DNA from: Hominenteromicrobium sp900549945
GTDB taxonomy: Bacteria > Bacillota > Clostridia > Oscillospirales > Acutalibacteraceae
Assembly: GCA_902472305.1 (NCBI GenBank)
Contig: CABRNK010000011.1
Location: forward strand, 1 to 64,000
Reading direction: 5' to 3'
Length of the DNA stretch: 64,000 nucleotides
Position 1 is the first letter of the stretch, and the number at the start of each line of letters is the position of its first letter. Shown in pieces: positions 12,567 to 21,311 of this stretch. Under the pieces are notes generated by a model. It saw nothing but the letters and a program-made list of their open reading frames with translations, was not told the origin of the DNA and made no database searches. Position numbers and translations under genes: made by a program.

Positions 12567-12595
12567 ATTATACTGTATTCAGGCTCCTGTGTCAA
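12567..12595 (-). promoter_or_regulatory. Consensus sigma-A promoter of thrC
   Basis: Minus strand TTGACA (12595-12590), a 17-base spacer and TATAAT (12572-12567), matching the consensus at all 12 positions. It overlaps the last codons of the upstream dipeptidase gene. No T-box leader or threonine leader peptide is seen after it. Confidence 0.88.
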
Positions 12596-13514
12596 AGCGT
12601 TTGAAAAAAGAAGCCGCATTTTCAAAGAAAATTTTCCGCACAAGCCCCTCGGAAAGGTTGTGCCGCAGGAAAACCTCCGCGATCGACTCGACCGATTCGA
12701 GCCCCGTGACGCCGTGCGGCATCGTGGAGCCGTCGAAATCGCTGCCCATCGCGAGCGCATCCGCGCCGCCGAGCGCGAGAAAATGCTCCGCGTGTGCAAA
12801 AATATCCTCGATATCCGCCTTTTCCGGTGCATCGTTCAGAAATGCCTTGTAGTAATTCAGGCCGACGAGCCCGCCGCGCGCGCAGATCACCTTGAACTGC
12901 GTGTCCGTCAAGTTGCGCGCGTGGCCGCAGACCGCCTTTGCGTTTGAGTGCGAGGCGACGAACGGGCGCGATGTATGCGCCGCCACGTCGTCGAAAAGGC
13001 GCTCGCTCGCGTGCGAGACATCGATCACGATGCCCTGCCGCTCCAGCTCGGCCACGGCTTTCCGGCCGAAGGGCGTCAGGCCGAACGTGTCGCCGGAAAG
13101 CACGCCGCTGCCGATCTCGTTGCTGCCGTTCCACGTGAGCGTCATCATACGCACGCCGCGCGCACGCATGCGCGCGATGTTCCCGAGCTCCCCGGCAGCC
13201 GCCGCGCCGCCCTCAACGGTGAGCATCAGCCCGACGCCCCACGTGTTCTCCATCGCCGCAATATCGGCGCCGGTGCGGATCATGCGGAACGCGCCGCTCT
13301 CCGCCGCGCGGTCAAAGAAATCGGCATGGCGCTCAAAATACGCGAATGCCGCGGCGCCGCGCACGGTATCCGGCAGCCAAACCGCCGCACACTGGATGTA
13401 CGGTGCAAAATGCGCGCCCTTTTCCACGCTGACGTGCAGGTCGTTGTGCAGCAACGACGCCTTCTTGTTCAGGCATTCCACAAGCGTGTCGCAGTGCAGG
13501 TCAAAATACTGCAT
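12579..13514 (-). CDS. Membrane-dipeptidase-like M19 metallopeptidase
   Basis: A 311-residue enzyme of the renal dipeptidase family, which hydrolyses dipeptides (some members D-residue dipeptides) with two zinc ions. The zinc ligands are visible: H7xD9 in DLHCDT, the Glu in LTVEGG, His in DVSHAS and His in ASHSN, with a late GSDFDG aspartate. There is no signal peptide, so it is likely cytoplasmic. GGGGAG lies before the ATG. The thrC promoter overlaps its 3' end, so thrC is a separate unit. Confidence 0.9.
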   Translation of the reverse strand: MQYFDLHCDTLVECLNKKASLLHNDLHVSVEKGAHFAPYIQCAAVWLPDTVRGAAAFAYFERHADFFDRAAESGAFRMIRTGADIAAMENTWGVGLMLTVEGGAAAAGELGNIARMRARGVRMMTLTWNGSNEIGSGVLSGDTFGLTPFGRKAVAELERQGIVIDVSHASERLFDDVAAHTSRPFVASHSNAKAVCGHARNLTDTQFKVICARGGLVGLNYYKAFLNDAPEKADIEDIFAHAEHFLALGGADALAMGSDFDGSTMPHGVTGLESVESIAEVFLRHNLSEGLVRKIFFENAASFFKRFDTGA

Positions 13515-13529
13515 AGTCTCCCCAGCCTT

Positions 13530-13886
13530 TCATCCGAAAAATACGTTTTCGAGGTATTCGATCCGCGCCGGCGCATCTCCGGGCATAAAGACCGCCGCAG
13601 CATCGAAGCGCGGCTGCAGGCCGGTGGGATGCCCGAGCAGGTAAAACTGCGCGGTTTTGACGATCCGCGCGCGCTTGCCCGGCGTGATCGCCTCAAACGG
13701 GTGCGTAAAGCTCCCCGCGCCGCGCGTCTTGACCTCGACAAAGGCGATATACCGCCCGTTTTCCGCGACGATGTCGATCTCCCCGAAGCGGCAGCGGAAA
13801 TTCACCGCGGCGATGCGGTAGCCCTTTTTGCGCAGATACTCGGCCACAAAGCGCTCGCCGGCCCCGCCGGAAGCCGTGTTCGGCAT
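13530..13886 (-). CDS. YraN/UPF0102 family nuclease-like protein
   Basis: A 118-residue protein with the Holliday-junction-resolvase-like fold of UPF0102. The family residues are seen as GEIDIVAE and FVEVKTR (the E/D...ExK nuclease core), and N-terminal GERFVAEYL is typical. Its cellular role is not firmly known. It starts 12 bases after rnhB and ends the rplS operon, a common rnhB-yraN pairing. Confidence 0.88.
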   Translation of the reverse strand: MPNTASGGAGERFVAEYLRKKGYRIAAVNFRCRFGEIDIVAENGRYIAFVEVKTRGAGSFTHPFEAITPGKRARIVKTAQFYLLGHPTGLQPRFDAAAVFMPGDAPARIEYLENVFFG

Positions 13887-13897
13887 AAAACCGCCCC

Positions 13898-14494
13898 CTA
13901 GCCCAGAATTTTCTTCAGGAACGTCCTGCGGTGGATCGGCGACGGCCCGAACGCGCGCAGCGCCTCAACGTGCGCCTTCGTGCCATAGCCCTTGTGCTTC
14001 TCAAATTGATATTCGGGGTACTGCTTCGCATATTCCAGCATCACACGGTCCCTCGAAACTTTTGCGAGGATCGATGCCGCCGCGATACTCGGGCTTTTCG
14101 CGTCGCCCTTGACAACGGCCTCCCCGGGCACCGGCATCGGCGGCATGCGGTTGCCGTCGATCAAAACGTAGTCGCAGCGCCGCTGCATCGCATCAAAGGC
14201 GCGGCGCATCGCGAGGAACGTCGCTTGTAAAATGTTGATCTCGTCGATCTCCTTCTCGTCGGCGAAGCCGATGCCAAAGGCCAGCGCGTTTTCCTGAATC
14301 ACCGGAAAAAGCAGCTCGCGCTTCTTCTCGCTCAGCTTCTTCGAATCGTTGAGGCCGTCGATCACAAGCCCCTCCGGCAGCAGAACCGCCGCCGCATAGA
14401 CCGGCCCGGCCAGCGGGCCTCTGCCCGCCTCATCGATCCCGCACACCGCCGTGCAGCCGCGCAGGTATGCGTCATGCTCATAGGTATAATCCAT
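13898..14494 (-). CDS. rnhB: Ribonuclease HII
   Basis: It cleaves RNA in RNA-DNA hybrids and single ribonucleotides in DNA. The acidic active-site residues sit in GIDEAGRGPLAG near residue 20, LIDGN near 107 and SRDRVM near 148. The C-terminal HKGYGTKAH block is present. From ATG 14494 the protein is 198 residues, the usual size. An ATG at 14515 is also possible and neither has an ideal binding site. It follows the inserted HD-domain gene in the rplS-rbgA operon. Confidence 0.94.
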   Translation of the reverse strand: MDYTYEHDAYLRGCTAVCGIDEAGRGPLAGPVYAAAVLLPEGLVIDGLNDSKKLSEKKRELLFPVIQENALAFGIGFADEKEIDEINILQATFLAMRRAFDAMQRRCDYVLIDGNRMPPMPVPGEAVVKGDAKSPSIAAASILAKVSRDRVMLEYAKQYPEYQFEKHKGYGTKAHVEALRAFGPSPIHRRTFLKKILG

Positions 14495-14541
14495 CTTTAT
14501 GTTCTTTCTCTCCATTCCGGCGCTCAATCGGGCTTTGGTAC

Positions 14542-15123
14542 TCAGCCCGGCGCGGCGCACCCGGCAACAGCCGCCATGACGCGCCTATACTTGTCCCGGC
14601 AGATTCTCTTTCCCTGCGCGGACAGCTTATTATAGCTGCGCTCCAATTTGCCCACGACAAACTGCGTTCCCTCATCTATACCGAGGTCCCGGTTCACAAA
14701 GGCCAAATAAAACAGGGACGGAACCGCGTCGAAATGCGACACGGCATCCGCGTCCGCAACACAGATCTCCTCCGGAGAATGCTTTTCCATGCGCCTGCTG
14801 CCCCTGTGATTCAAAATACACCGCTGTACAAGGGCTGTTTTCTCCGGATCGTAGTCTAATTTTGCAAGGATATCCTTCGCCATCTCCGCGCCGTGGATAT
14901 GATGCTCCGCATACAGCGCATAATCTGTGACGGAAGCAATATCGTGCAACCACGCCGCAATCTCGACAACCTCCGGATCGGCGCCGTACTGCGGCGCCAG
15001 CTCAACTGCATTTTTTACAACCGCAAGGATGTGATGCCAGCAGCCCATGCCGAAAAAATTACCTTCGCTTTCACAGCGCCTGCGGATTTCACATCTGAGG
15101 TATCCGATAATATCCGCCCGCAT
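14542..15123 (-). CDS. HD-domain protein, probable metal-dependent phosphohydrolase
   Basis: A 193-residue HD-superfamily protein. The H...HD...D signature is complete: His at residues 30-31 (GCWHH), HD in WLHDIAS near 59, a helical His pair (EHHIHG) and Asp in VADADAVSHFD near 124. Such enzymes hydrolyse phosphate esters or nucleotides, but the substrate is unknown. It begins 3 bases after the rbgA stop with almost no Shine-Dalgarno. It separates rbgA from rnhB, which are normally adjacent, so it is probably an insertion into the operon. Confidence 0.85.
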   Translation of the reverse strand: MRADIIGYLRCEIRRRCESEGNFFGMGCWHHILAVVKNAVELAPQYGADPEVVEIAAWLHDIASVTDYALYAEHHIHGAEMAKDILAKLDYDPEKTALVQRCILNHRGSRRMEKHSPEEICVADADAVSHFDAVPSLFYLAFVNRDLGIDEGTQFVVGKLERSYNKLSAQGKRICRDKYRRVMAAVAGCAAPG

Positions 15124-15126
15124 ATC

Positions 15127-16014
15127 TTATACCAGCGGCCGGCCCACCGGCTCGAGCGTGATCTGCCCCAGCTTGCCCCCGCGGTATTCGTCCAGCACAT
15201 TGACCGCCGCGCGCTCGGTGTCGATCTCCCCGCCGGCCATCAGCATGCCGCGCTTTCTGCCGATGCGCTCGAGGATCTCGTGGCCCTTGAGTCCTTCGGC
15301 CGGGTCGATCTCCGTCTTGTAGCGCGCGTTGACTGCCTGCGGGTACAGCATTTGCAGCAGCTCGAGCAGGCGGTAGGAAAGCCCCTCCGTGTCGAGGATT
15401 TCGTCGCGTACCGCGCCGGTAAACGCGAGATGCTCACCGACAACCGGGTCCTCAAACTTCGGCCAGAGCACGCCCGGCGTATCGAGCAGCTCGAAGCCCT
15501 TGCCGATCGTGAACCACTGGTTGCGGCGCGTCACGCCCGGCTTATCCTGCACCGCGGCCTTACCCGCGCCGCCGCCCTTACAGAGGCGGTTGATCAGCGA
15601 TGACTTGCCGACGTTCGGCACGCCGACAACCATGATGCGGATCGGCCGGCCGGTCATACCCTTGCGCTCCCACGCGGCGATCTGCTCGCGCAGGATGCCG
15701 CGGATCTCGGGCATCAGGCGGTTCAGGCCTCTGCCCGTCTTGCAGTCGATCGGGATCGCGACCGTTTTGTGCTGCTTAAAATACTCGACCCACTGCGCGG
15801 TCTGCGCGGGGTCGGCCATATCGGCCTTATTCATCAGGACGATCTTCGGCTTGCTGCCGATGATGCCCTTCAAAACCGGGTTGCGACTGCTCACCGGGAT
15901 GCGCGCGTCGATCAGCTCCGCGACGACGTCGACGAGCTTTAAGCTGCTCTGAATCGCGCGGCGCGTTTTCGCCATATGCCCCGGGAACCACTGCACCGAC
16001 TGTACTTCACTCAT
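15127..16014 (-). CDS. rbgA: Ribosome biogenesis GTPase YlqF/RbgA
   Basis: A 295-residue circularly permuted GTPase needed for late 50S assembly. The motif order is G4 (MNKADM, near 61), then G1 (GVPNVGKSSLIN, near 128), then G3 (DTPGVLWP). The N-terminal WFPGHMAKTRR block is diagnostic. It lies after lepB in an order like Bacillus rplS-ylqF-rnhB. Confidence 0.95.
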   Translation of the reverse strand: MSEVQSVQWFPGHMAKTRRAIQSSLKLVDVVAELIDARIPVSSRNPVLKGIIGSKPKIVLMNKADMADPAQTAQWVEYFKQHKTVAIPIDCKTGRGLNRLMPEIRGILREQIAAWERKGMTGRPIRIMVVGVPNVGKSSLINRLCKGGGAGKAAVQDKPGVTRRNQWFTIGKGFELLDTPGVLWPKFEDPVVGEHLAFTGAVRDEILDTEGLSYRLLELLQMLYPQAVNARYKTEIDPAEGLKGHEILERIGRKRGMLMAGGEIDTERAAVNVLDEYRGGKLGQITLEPVGRPLV

Positions 16015-16035
16015 TTTCTGCGCCTCCTTTTTCCG

Positions 16036-16611
16036 TCATTCGATCGCGCCGAAGCGGTCGAACGGGTAGAGCGTGAACACCGCCTCGCCCAGAATGTGCC
16101 GCGTATCGACCATGCCGACCTCGGTGTAGCGGCTGTCCTTCGAGACGCTCCGATTGTCGCCGAGGACAAAAACGCAGCTCTCCGGCACCGTCTGCGGGAA
16201 AACCATCGCTTCCAGCATGCTGTACGGGCGCGTCGTGATGCCGTTTTCAAGGCCGAACAGCGTCTCGTCCACCGGCTCGCCGTCCACATAGACGGTGCCC
16301 GTCTCGTAGTCGATGTCAACGGTCTGGCCCTCCGTCGCGATCACACGCTTAATGATCGGCTCGCTCAGAACATTCGTCGCGACCACGACCGTCCCCTGTT
16401 CGACCGAATGGCCGAGATTCGTGACGATCAGCTTCTGGCCCTCCACGAAGTTCGGCAGCATGGATTCGCCCGTCACCGTGACGACGCGGAACAAAAACGT
16501 GAATACAAGAACCACGAGCGTGAGCGCAATGACGATTTCCTCAAGCCATTCGTACAGGGTTTTCACGCCCTTCGACGGCGCCATCGGCGGATTGTTGCTA
16601 ACTTTTTCCAT
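16036..16611 (-). CDS. lepB: Type I signal peptidase
   Basis: A 191-residue membrane-anchored serine peptidase that removes signal peptides outside the membrane. One N-terminal transmembrane helix (about residues 25-45) precedes the Ser50 nucleophile in GESMLPNF and the Lys88 base in IIKRVIA. The box GDNRSVSKDSR is also intact. The start is ATG 16611 with GGAG nine bases upstream. It lies between rplS and rbgA; a terminator-like hairpin separates it from rplS. Confidence 0.94.
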   Translation of the reverse strand: MEKVSNNPPMAPSKGVKTLYEWLEEIVIALTLVVLVFTFLFRVVTVTGESMLPNFVEGQKLIVTNLGHSVEQGTVVVATNVLSEPIIKRVIATEGQTVDIDYETGTVYVDGEPVDETLFGLENGITTRPYSMLEAMVFPQTVPESCVFVLGDNRSVSKDSRYTEVGMVDTRHILGEAVFTLYPFDRFGAIE

Positions 16612-16635
16612 ATATCTGTTCTCCGCAAATAAAGC

Positions 16636-16663
16636 AAAAAAGGGACAATGCTTTGCCCCTTTT
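16636..16663 (-). terminator. Terminator-like hairpin between rplS and lepB
   Basis: On the minus strand AAAAGGGGCA, a short loop and TGTCCCTTTT followed by TT. It probably gives partial termination, which would leave rplS expressed above the lepB-rbgA-rnhB genes. Confidence 0.6.
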
Positions 16664-16681
16664 ATTCCGTGTGCTATTCGA

Positions 16682-17026
16682 TTATCGAAGCTGCTCCTTG
16701 ACCTTTGCAGCCTTACCGACTCTGTCGCGCAGGTAGTAGAGCTTCGCACGGCGTACGCGGCCCTTGCGGACGATCGCGACGTCCTTCACGTTCGGGGAAT
16801 GCAGCGGGAAAACTCTCTCCACGCCGACGCCGTAGGAAACACGGCGGACGGTGAAGGTTTCGCCGACGCCGGAACCCTTGCGGGCGATGACCGTGCCCTC
16901 GAACTGCTGGATTCTCTCTCTCTCTCCCTCGCGGATGTTAACGCTGACGCGAACGGTATCGCCAACGCTGAACTGGGGCGCCTGCTCCTTGACGGATTCG
17001 GCGGCAATGATCTTAAGTGCGTCCAT
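16682..17026 (-). CDS. rplS: 50S ribosomal protein L19
   Basis: A 114-residue ribosomal protein at the interface of the 50S and 30S subunits. Hallmarks are GDTVRVSVNIREG, FEGTVIARKG and the C-terminal RRAKLYYLRDR block. A strong AGGAGGA precedes the ATG. It is the first gene of its operon, with two promoters and a roughly 130-base leader that might hold an L19-type autoregulatory RNA. Confidence 0.97.
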   Translation of the reverse strand: MDALKIIAAESVKEQAPQFSVGDTVRVSVNIREGERERIQQFEGTVIARKGSGVGETFTVRRVSYGVGVERVFPLHSPNVKDVAIVRKGRVRRAKLYYLRDRVGKAAKVKEQLR

Positions 17027-17175
17027 TTGATTTTCCTCCTAAATTATACTCAGACATTCATGTGCCCGCAGAGCCTGCATGCACAGAGGACTGCCCGCTT
17101 CAATGACGCGGTTTGCACCGTGCATCGAACCCCATCGGCAGCTTGTGAGGGCCGACGGATTTCAAATGCTTCAAT
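17027..17175 (-). promoter_or_regulatory. rplS 5' leader, possible L19 leader RNA
   Basis: About 140 transcribed bases lie between the proximal promoter and the rplS ribosome-binding site. They contain several short inverted repeats (for example GGGCA and TGCCC type arms). Firmicutes L19 mRNAs are known to carry a structured leader. I could not match its consensus by eye, so this is only a candidate. Confidence 0.3.
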
Positions 17176-17204
17176 ATCATAGCACATCCCCGCGGAAAAA
17201 GCAA
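17176..17204 (-). promoter_or_regulatory. Proximal sigma-A promoter of rplS
   Basis: TTGCTT, 17-base spacer, TATGAT on the minus strand. It is the second of two promoters for the L19 operon. Confidence 0.65.
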
Positions 17205-17298
17205 GTATTTTTTGCCGGAAAATCCTCGATTTCCCGGCGGCGCGCTCTAAAGGGCGCTGCGGCCCGCACGCCTGCCGATGCGCCGCGGCCAGCAAAAC

Positions 17299-17344
17299 AG
17301 CCGGACGCTTCCTTTTTACAGTATAGCACAGGAAGCGCCCGGCT
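17299..17344 (-). terminator. 15-bp hairpin after GH92, overlapping a promoter
   Basis: AGCCGGGCGCTTCCT pairs with AGGAAGCGTCCGGCT (one G-U) around a 16-base loop, followed by TGTTTTGC on the minus strand. It looks like the terminator of the GH92 operon, but the same bases contain a promoter. Confidence 0.65.
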
Positions 17345-17348
17345 GCAA
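17320..17348 (-). promoter_or_regulatory. Distal promoter of rplS operon inside the hairpin
   Basis: TTGCAG, 17-base spacer, TATACT with an extended TG before the -10, minus strand. The -10 lies in the loop of the GH92 hairpin. Transcription from it would run through the leader towards rplS. Confidence 0.5.
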
Positions 17349-17390
17349 CACACCGTTATATTTTTGAACAGATCCCGTTCTCCCCGCCGG

Positions 17391-19442
17391 TCAGCGCGCC
17401 GGAATGCGGCTCATTTCGAGCACGAGCTCGCCGCCGGAGACGATCTGCGCATGCGTGAGGAACGGCCTTTCGAGCGGCCGCCCGTTCAGGCGCGCGGATT
17501 TGATGTAGCGCAGTCCGTCGCCCGCGCCCGGGCTGACAACCCGGAACGTGTTCCCGTTTTCCATGTGCAGCGCCATGCTGTCGAAAAGCGGCGTGCCAAG
17601 CGCGTACTCCGCCTTGCCGGGGCAGACCGGATAAAAGCCCATCGCGGAGAAAACGAACCAGCTCGACATCGCACCGCCGTCCTCGTCGCCGCAGATACCC
17701 GTGGGCGAATTTGTAAACCAGATGTCCATCAGGTCGCGCAGCCGCTTCTGCGCCTTCCACGGTTCGCCAAAATAATCGTAGAGGTACGGAATGTGGAACG
17801 AAGGCTCGTTGCCCATCGCGAACTGCCCCATCAGACCGGTCGAATCCGGGAACTGCCCGAGATACACGTACTTGCTCTTTTCCCCGCGGAAGCCCTCGCG
17901 GAAAAGCTGGTCCAGCTTCTCCGCCGCCTGCTTCGGGCCGCCCATCAGCGCCGCAAGGCCCTCGGGGTCCTGCAGTACGGACCATGTATACGTCCACGTG
18001 TTGTTCTCCGTGGTGTAGTCCCGGCCGCCCATGCCGCCGGAAAACTTCGGGTCGAAATCCTCCACCCACGCGCCGTCGATCGATTTCGGGGCCATAAAGC
18101 CGATTTCCGGATTGTAAAGCGTGCGGTAGCCCGCCGCGCGGCGGAAAAACATCGCCGCGTCGTCCTTTCTGCCGAGCGATTCAGCGAGCCTTCCGGCGCA
18201 CCAATCGTCGTAGCAGTGCTCAAGCGTCACCGCAACGGACTGGCGGCGCTCAAAGGCGTGGGCGTGCGGGCAGTCCTCCGTCTCCCCCTTTTTCAGCGCC
18301 GGGAAAAAGCCCTTCTCCCAGTAGCAGCGCTCCGGCTCGCCTGCCGGCGCGCCGCAGCACCACGGCATCATCGACTGCTCCGTCGCGTTCTTTCGGATGC
18401 CCGCGTAGGCCGTCTCGTAATCGGCCTCGATGCCCTTCGCCTGCGCGTCCGCGAAGAGGGACGCCGCGTGAAAGCCGATCATCACCGGCAGGTCGCCCTC
18501 AACGCCCGGGAACGAAGGCATCAGCCCGCTCTGCCGGTACATCGCGTTGTAGCTTTCGAGAATGTCCCGGTGGCGGCCGGCGTCCACGAGAAGCTGCAAA
18601 GGGTGCATGCAGCGGAAGGTATCCCACAGGCCGTCGTTATTGTAGAACACGCCCTCGTGCACCTTGCCGTCGAAGCCGCTGTAGTATTTCCCGTACTCGG
18701 TAAAATCGGTCATGCGCTGAAACGCGCGGTACATCGCGGTGTAGAACACGGTCTTTTTGTCCTCCGTGCCGCCGGTCACGCAGATCTTCTCGAGCTGCGC
18801 GTCCCAGACACGCTGCGCCAGCGCCTTCAGCTCGTCGAAGCCTCGGCCCGCCGCCTCAAGGCGCAGGCTGTTTTCGGCACTCTCAAAGGAGATGAGCGAA
18901 ACGGCGCCTGTGACCACCGTTTCTTCCGGCGCGGCGAGCACGAGCGCGTTTTCCTCCTGCGCGAGGATTCGGACGCCGCCGCTGACCTTGACGCAGGTGT
19001 ACTGCATCACGCGCCCGCGCTTTCCGGCAAGCGGCAGCTTGACCCAGACGGCGTCCCGCTCCGCAAAGGCTTCGCCGTCCGGATAGACCAGCTTCAGGCT
19101 GTTCTGCCCTGCAAACCGGTGGAGATAGACGTGGCGGGTGACCGTGCTTTCCGCCGTGATGCCGTGGCGGTCCAGTTCTATGCGCTGGAAATAGCAGCGG
19201 GAATCCTCGCGGCTGTGGTCAAATGTGTTTTCAAAATCGCCGTCCATGCCGGGCATGATGTGCGCCGCGCCGAGGGAAAAGCCACGCAGCCGGTCATTGC
19301 AGTAGTAGTCGCCGCAGTCGTCCGCCACGGGCGTACTGCGCGCCATGCCGTAGGGGTACATGACCTCCGGCCTTGTGGAAGTGAGCATGTGGGAAATCGT
19401 GCCGATATACGGGTTTACATAGTCTGAAAGGTGCTGCTTCAT
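17391..19442 (-). CDS. Glycoside hydrolase family 92 alpha-mannosidase
   Basis: A 683-residue GH92 exo-alpha-mannosidase, a calcium-dependent family that trims alpha-mannosides. Conserved blocks are NPYIGT at the N-terminus, NDGLWDTFR in the (alpha/alpha)6 barrel, GNEPSFHIPYLYDYFG, and GDEDGGAMSSWFVFSAMGFYP, which hold the acid and base carboxylates of the family. It lacks a signal peptide, so it probably acts in the cytoplasm on imported oligosaccharides, unlike the secreted Bacteroides enzymes. It follows the ABC sugar importer genes. Linkage specificity is not predictable here. Confidence 0.92.
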   Translation of the reverse strand: MKQHLSDYVNPYIGTISHMLTSTRPEVMYPYGMARSTPVADDCGDYYCNDRLRGFSLGAAHIMPGMDGDFENTFDHSREDSRCYFQRIELDRHGITAESTVTRHVYLHRFAGQNSLKLVYPDGEAFAERDAVWVKLPLAGKRGRVMQYTCVKVSGGVRILAQEENALVLAAPEETVVTGAVSLISFESAENSLRLEAAGRGFDELKALAQRVWDAQLEKICVTGGTEDKKTVFYTAMYRAFQRMTDFTEYGKYYSGFDGKVHEGVFYNNDGLWDTFRCMHPLQLLVDAGRHRDILESYNAMYRQSGLMPSFPGVEGDLPVMIGFHAASLFADAQAKGIEADYETAYAGIRKNATEQSMMPWCCGAPAGEPERCYWEKGFFPALKKGETEDCPHAHAFERRQSVAVTLEHCYDDWCAGRLAESLGRKDDAAMFFRRAAGYRTLYNPEIGFMAPKSIDGAWVEDFDPKFSGGMGGRDYTTENNTWTYTWSVLQDPEGLAALMGGPKQAAEKLDQLFREGFRGEKSKYVYLGQFPDSTGLMGQFAMGNEPSFHIPYLYDYFGEPWKAQKRLRDLMDIWFTNSPTGICGDEDGGAMSSWFVFSAMGFYPVCPGKAEYALGTPLFDSMALHMENGNTFRVVSPGAGDGLRYIKSARLNGRPLERPFLTHAQIVSGGELVLEMSRIPAR

Positions 19443-19502
19443 CCTGCAATACCACTCCTTTTAATGGGCCGCATATCCCTTGCAGATCGTGCGGCCGATA
19501 TT

Positions 19503-19560
19503 AAAAAGCCGGCCCCAGCTGGATAAACTATTTGAAGCGTCATCTTGCCGGGGCCGGCCT
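19503..19560 (-). terminator. Large-loop hairpin between SBP and GH92 genes
   Basis: GGCCGGCCCC and GGGGCCGGC arms around a loop of about 33 bases, then TTTTTAAT on the minus strand. It should act as a partial terminator or 3' stabiliser after the solute-binding protein gene and lower GH92 expression. Confidence 0.6.
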
Positions 19561-19589
19561 CCCGTCACAGAGAAAAAATTCCGCCCGCT

Positions 19590-21260
19590 TTATTGGTTGG
19601 CTTCCGCCCAGCGGTCATAGGCAGACTGGTAAGCGCCGATCATCTCTTCAACGCCCATGCTGCACATGCCGTCGACGAAGGCGTCCCACTCGTCAAAGGA
19701 CTTGTCGCCCACGACGAACTTCGCGGCGTTTTCCTGCCGGTATTTCTTCGCATCCGTGTAGTACATGTCGATCACGGCCTGCTCCTCCTCCGTGAGGAAC
19801 AGATCGGGCAGCGCGGTCTTCACATAGGGGTTCAGGTTCTTCTCGCTCCACGCGATGCGGGCCTGCTGCTGCACATCGTCCCACGCGCCCTCGGTGCTCT
19901 CGCGCACCCACTTCGGGCAGGACACGCCGCAGTCCGGGGTGATCTCGCCGCCGCGGACCTCCTCCACGTTGCGGCCGTCGGTGGGCTGGATGTACACGTG
20001 CAGGCTCGGGTCATTTTCGGAATATTCCCAGATATGCCCCTCGGGCCCGTAATGGATGAGCCACGAGCCCTCCTCGCTGTAGAGGTAATCGACCCAGCGC
20101 ATCATGGCGGCGGCCGTCTCCTCAGAGCACTTGTCGGTCAGCGCGAAAACGCCCTGCGAGATACCCGTGCCGCCGACGCAGGTCTGCTCCGGGTTCACCG
20201 CGCTGGAGAGAGCCGGCATCATCGGGTAGGTGGCTTCCTTCTCGATCGACATGTTGCCGAACACGAAGCGAGGCAGCGCGTGGAAACCGGCGCCGTTCAG
20301 GCCCTCGGCGCCCTTGGCGATCGCATCGGCCGAGCTCTGCGTGTAGGCGTCGTGGCTGATGAGGTTCTCGGCCCAGAGCTTATTGAAATACTCGAACGCG
20401 ACCCGCGCGTTGTCGTCGGTCATGCCGTAATGGATTTTGCCGTCGTCGTCCACATAGAATTCCGGGTGCAGAACGCCGAAATACGGCATCATATTCCTGT
20501 AGAGGCCGTCGCCCTTATCCGCGTCGTCGAACACGTTGAGCGGGATTTCATCCTGAACGCCGTTGCCGTTCGGGTCCTCGTCGCGGAAGCGGACGAGCAG
20601 ATCGAAGAGGCCGTCCACATCGGTGGGCAGGTCGTCGGGGTCAACGCCAAGCGCGTCCAGCCAGTCGATGTTGACCCACATCGCCGTGGCCTTGAGCGGG
20701 CTCGTCGCGAGCTGCCCCAGCGCGTAGATGTGGCCGTCCGGCGCGGTCATTGAGGCGCGCACGCCGTCGTTCTCCTCGAACATCGTCTGAATATTCGGGC
20801 AGTAGCGGTCGATCAGGTCCTCGAGCGGCAGCAGAATCCCCTGACTGCCGTACTTCACCTGCTGGTCGCGGGTGAGATTCGTGCCGAACAGAACCTCCGC
20901 GTAATTGCCGCTGTTGAGCGCGAGGTTCTTCTTTTCCTCCAGCACCTCGCTGGCGGGCGTGTCAAATTCAAAATCGATGCCGGTCATATCCCGCATGATC
21001 TCGAAAAACTCCATTTTGTCCCAGTCGCCGTGGATGCCGGCCTTCTGGCCCATCATGGTGACGGTGATGGCCTCCTTAACAACAGGATACCCCTCCTCGT
21101 TGACGTTGTCAAGATCCGTTTGCCCGTCCGCAGCGCCGCTCTGCACGGCCTGCGGCTCGGAGGACTCCGCGGCGGCGGACCCGCCATCGCCACATCCGGC
21201 GGCAGCGGCCACGAGCAGCGCCGATGCGAGAACGGACGCCAAGAGCTGTCTTGTCTTCAT
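19590..21260 (-). CDS. ABC transporter solute-binding lipoprotein (LplA-like)
   Basis: A 556-residue extracellular substrate-binding protein of the large family that partners LplB/YtcP permeases. The N-terminus is a lipoprotein signal peptide with lipobox LLVAAAAGCG, so the mature protein is tethered to the outer membrane face by the Cys. A Ser/Ala-rich linker follows. The body is typical of oligosaccharide binders (repeated DGHIYALG, EYFNKLWAENL segments, Trp-rich). The start is ATG 21260 with GGAAGGAAG upstream. It is the third gene of the operon; ligand inferred to be a mannose-containing glycan only from GH92. Confidence 0.9.
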   Translation of the reverse strand: MKTRQLLASVLASALLVAAAAGCGDGGSAAAESSEPQAVQSGAADGQTDLDNVNEEGYPVVKEAITVTMMGQKAGIHGDWDKMEFFEIMRDMTGIDFEFDTPASEVLEEKKNLALNSGNYAEVLFGTNLTRDQQVKYGSQGILLPLEDLIDRYCPNIQTMFEENDGVRASMTAPDGHIYALGQLATSPLKATAMWVNIDWLDALGVDPDDLPTDVDGLFDLLVRFRDEDPNGNGVQDEIPLNVFDDADKGDGLYRNMMPYFGVLHPEFYVDDDGKIHYGMTDDNARVAFEYFNKLWAENLISHDAYTQSSADAIAKGAEGLNGAGFHALPRFVFGNMSIEKEATYPMMPALSSAVNPEQTCVGGTGISQGVFALTDKCSEETAAAMMRWVDYLYSEEGSWLIHYGPEGHIWEYSENDPSLHVYIQPTDGRNVEEVRGGEITPDCGVSCPKWVRESTEGAWDDVQQQARIAWSEKNLNPYVKTALPDLFLTEEEQAVIDMYYTDAKKYRQENAAKFVVGDKSFDEWDAFVDGMCSMGVEEMIGAYQSAYDRWAEANQ

Positions 21261-21311
21261 CTGTCTCTTCCTTCCCAATCTGAATTTATTTTCGAAAGGG
21301 GCGCGCTTTGC

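Noticed and set aside
17079..19427. A 782-codon open frame on the plus strand opposite the GH92 gene
   Set aside because: It is antisense to a well-matched GH92 gene, is rich in Arg, His and Val as expected for a shadow frame in high-GC DNA, and has no family match or ribosome-binding site. Similar long antisense frames over lon, clpX, prfB and priA were rejected for the same reason.
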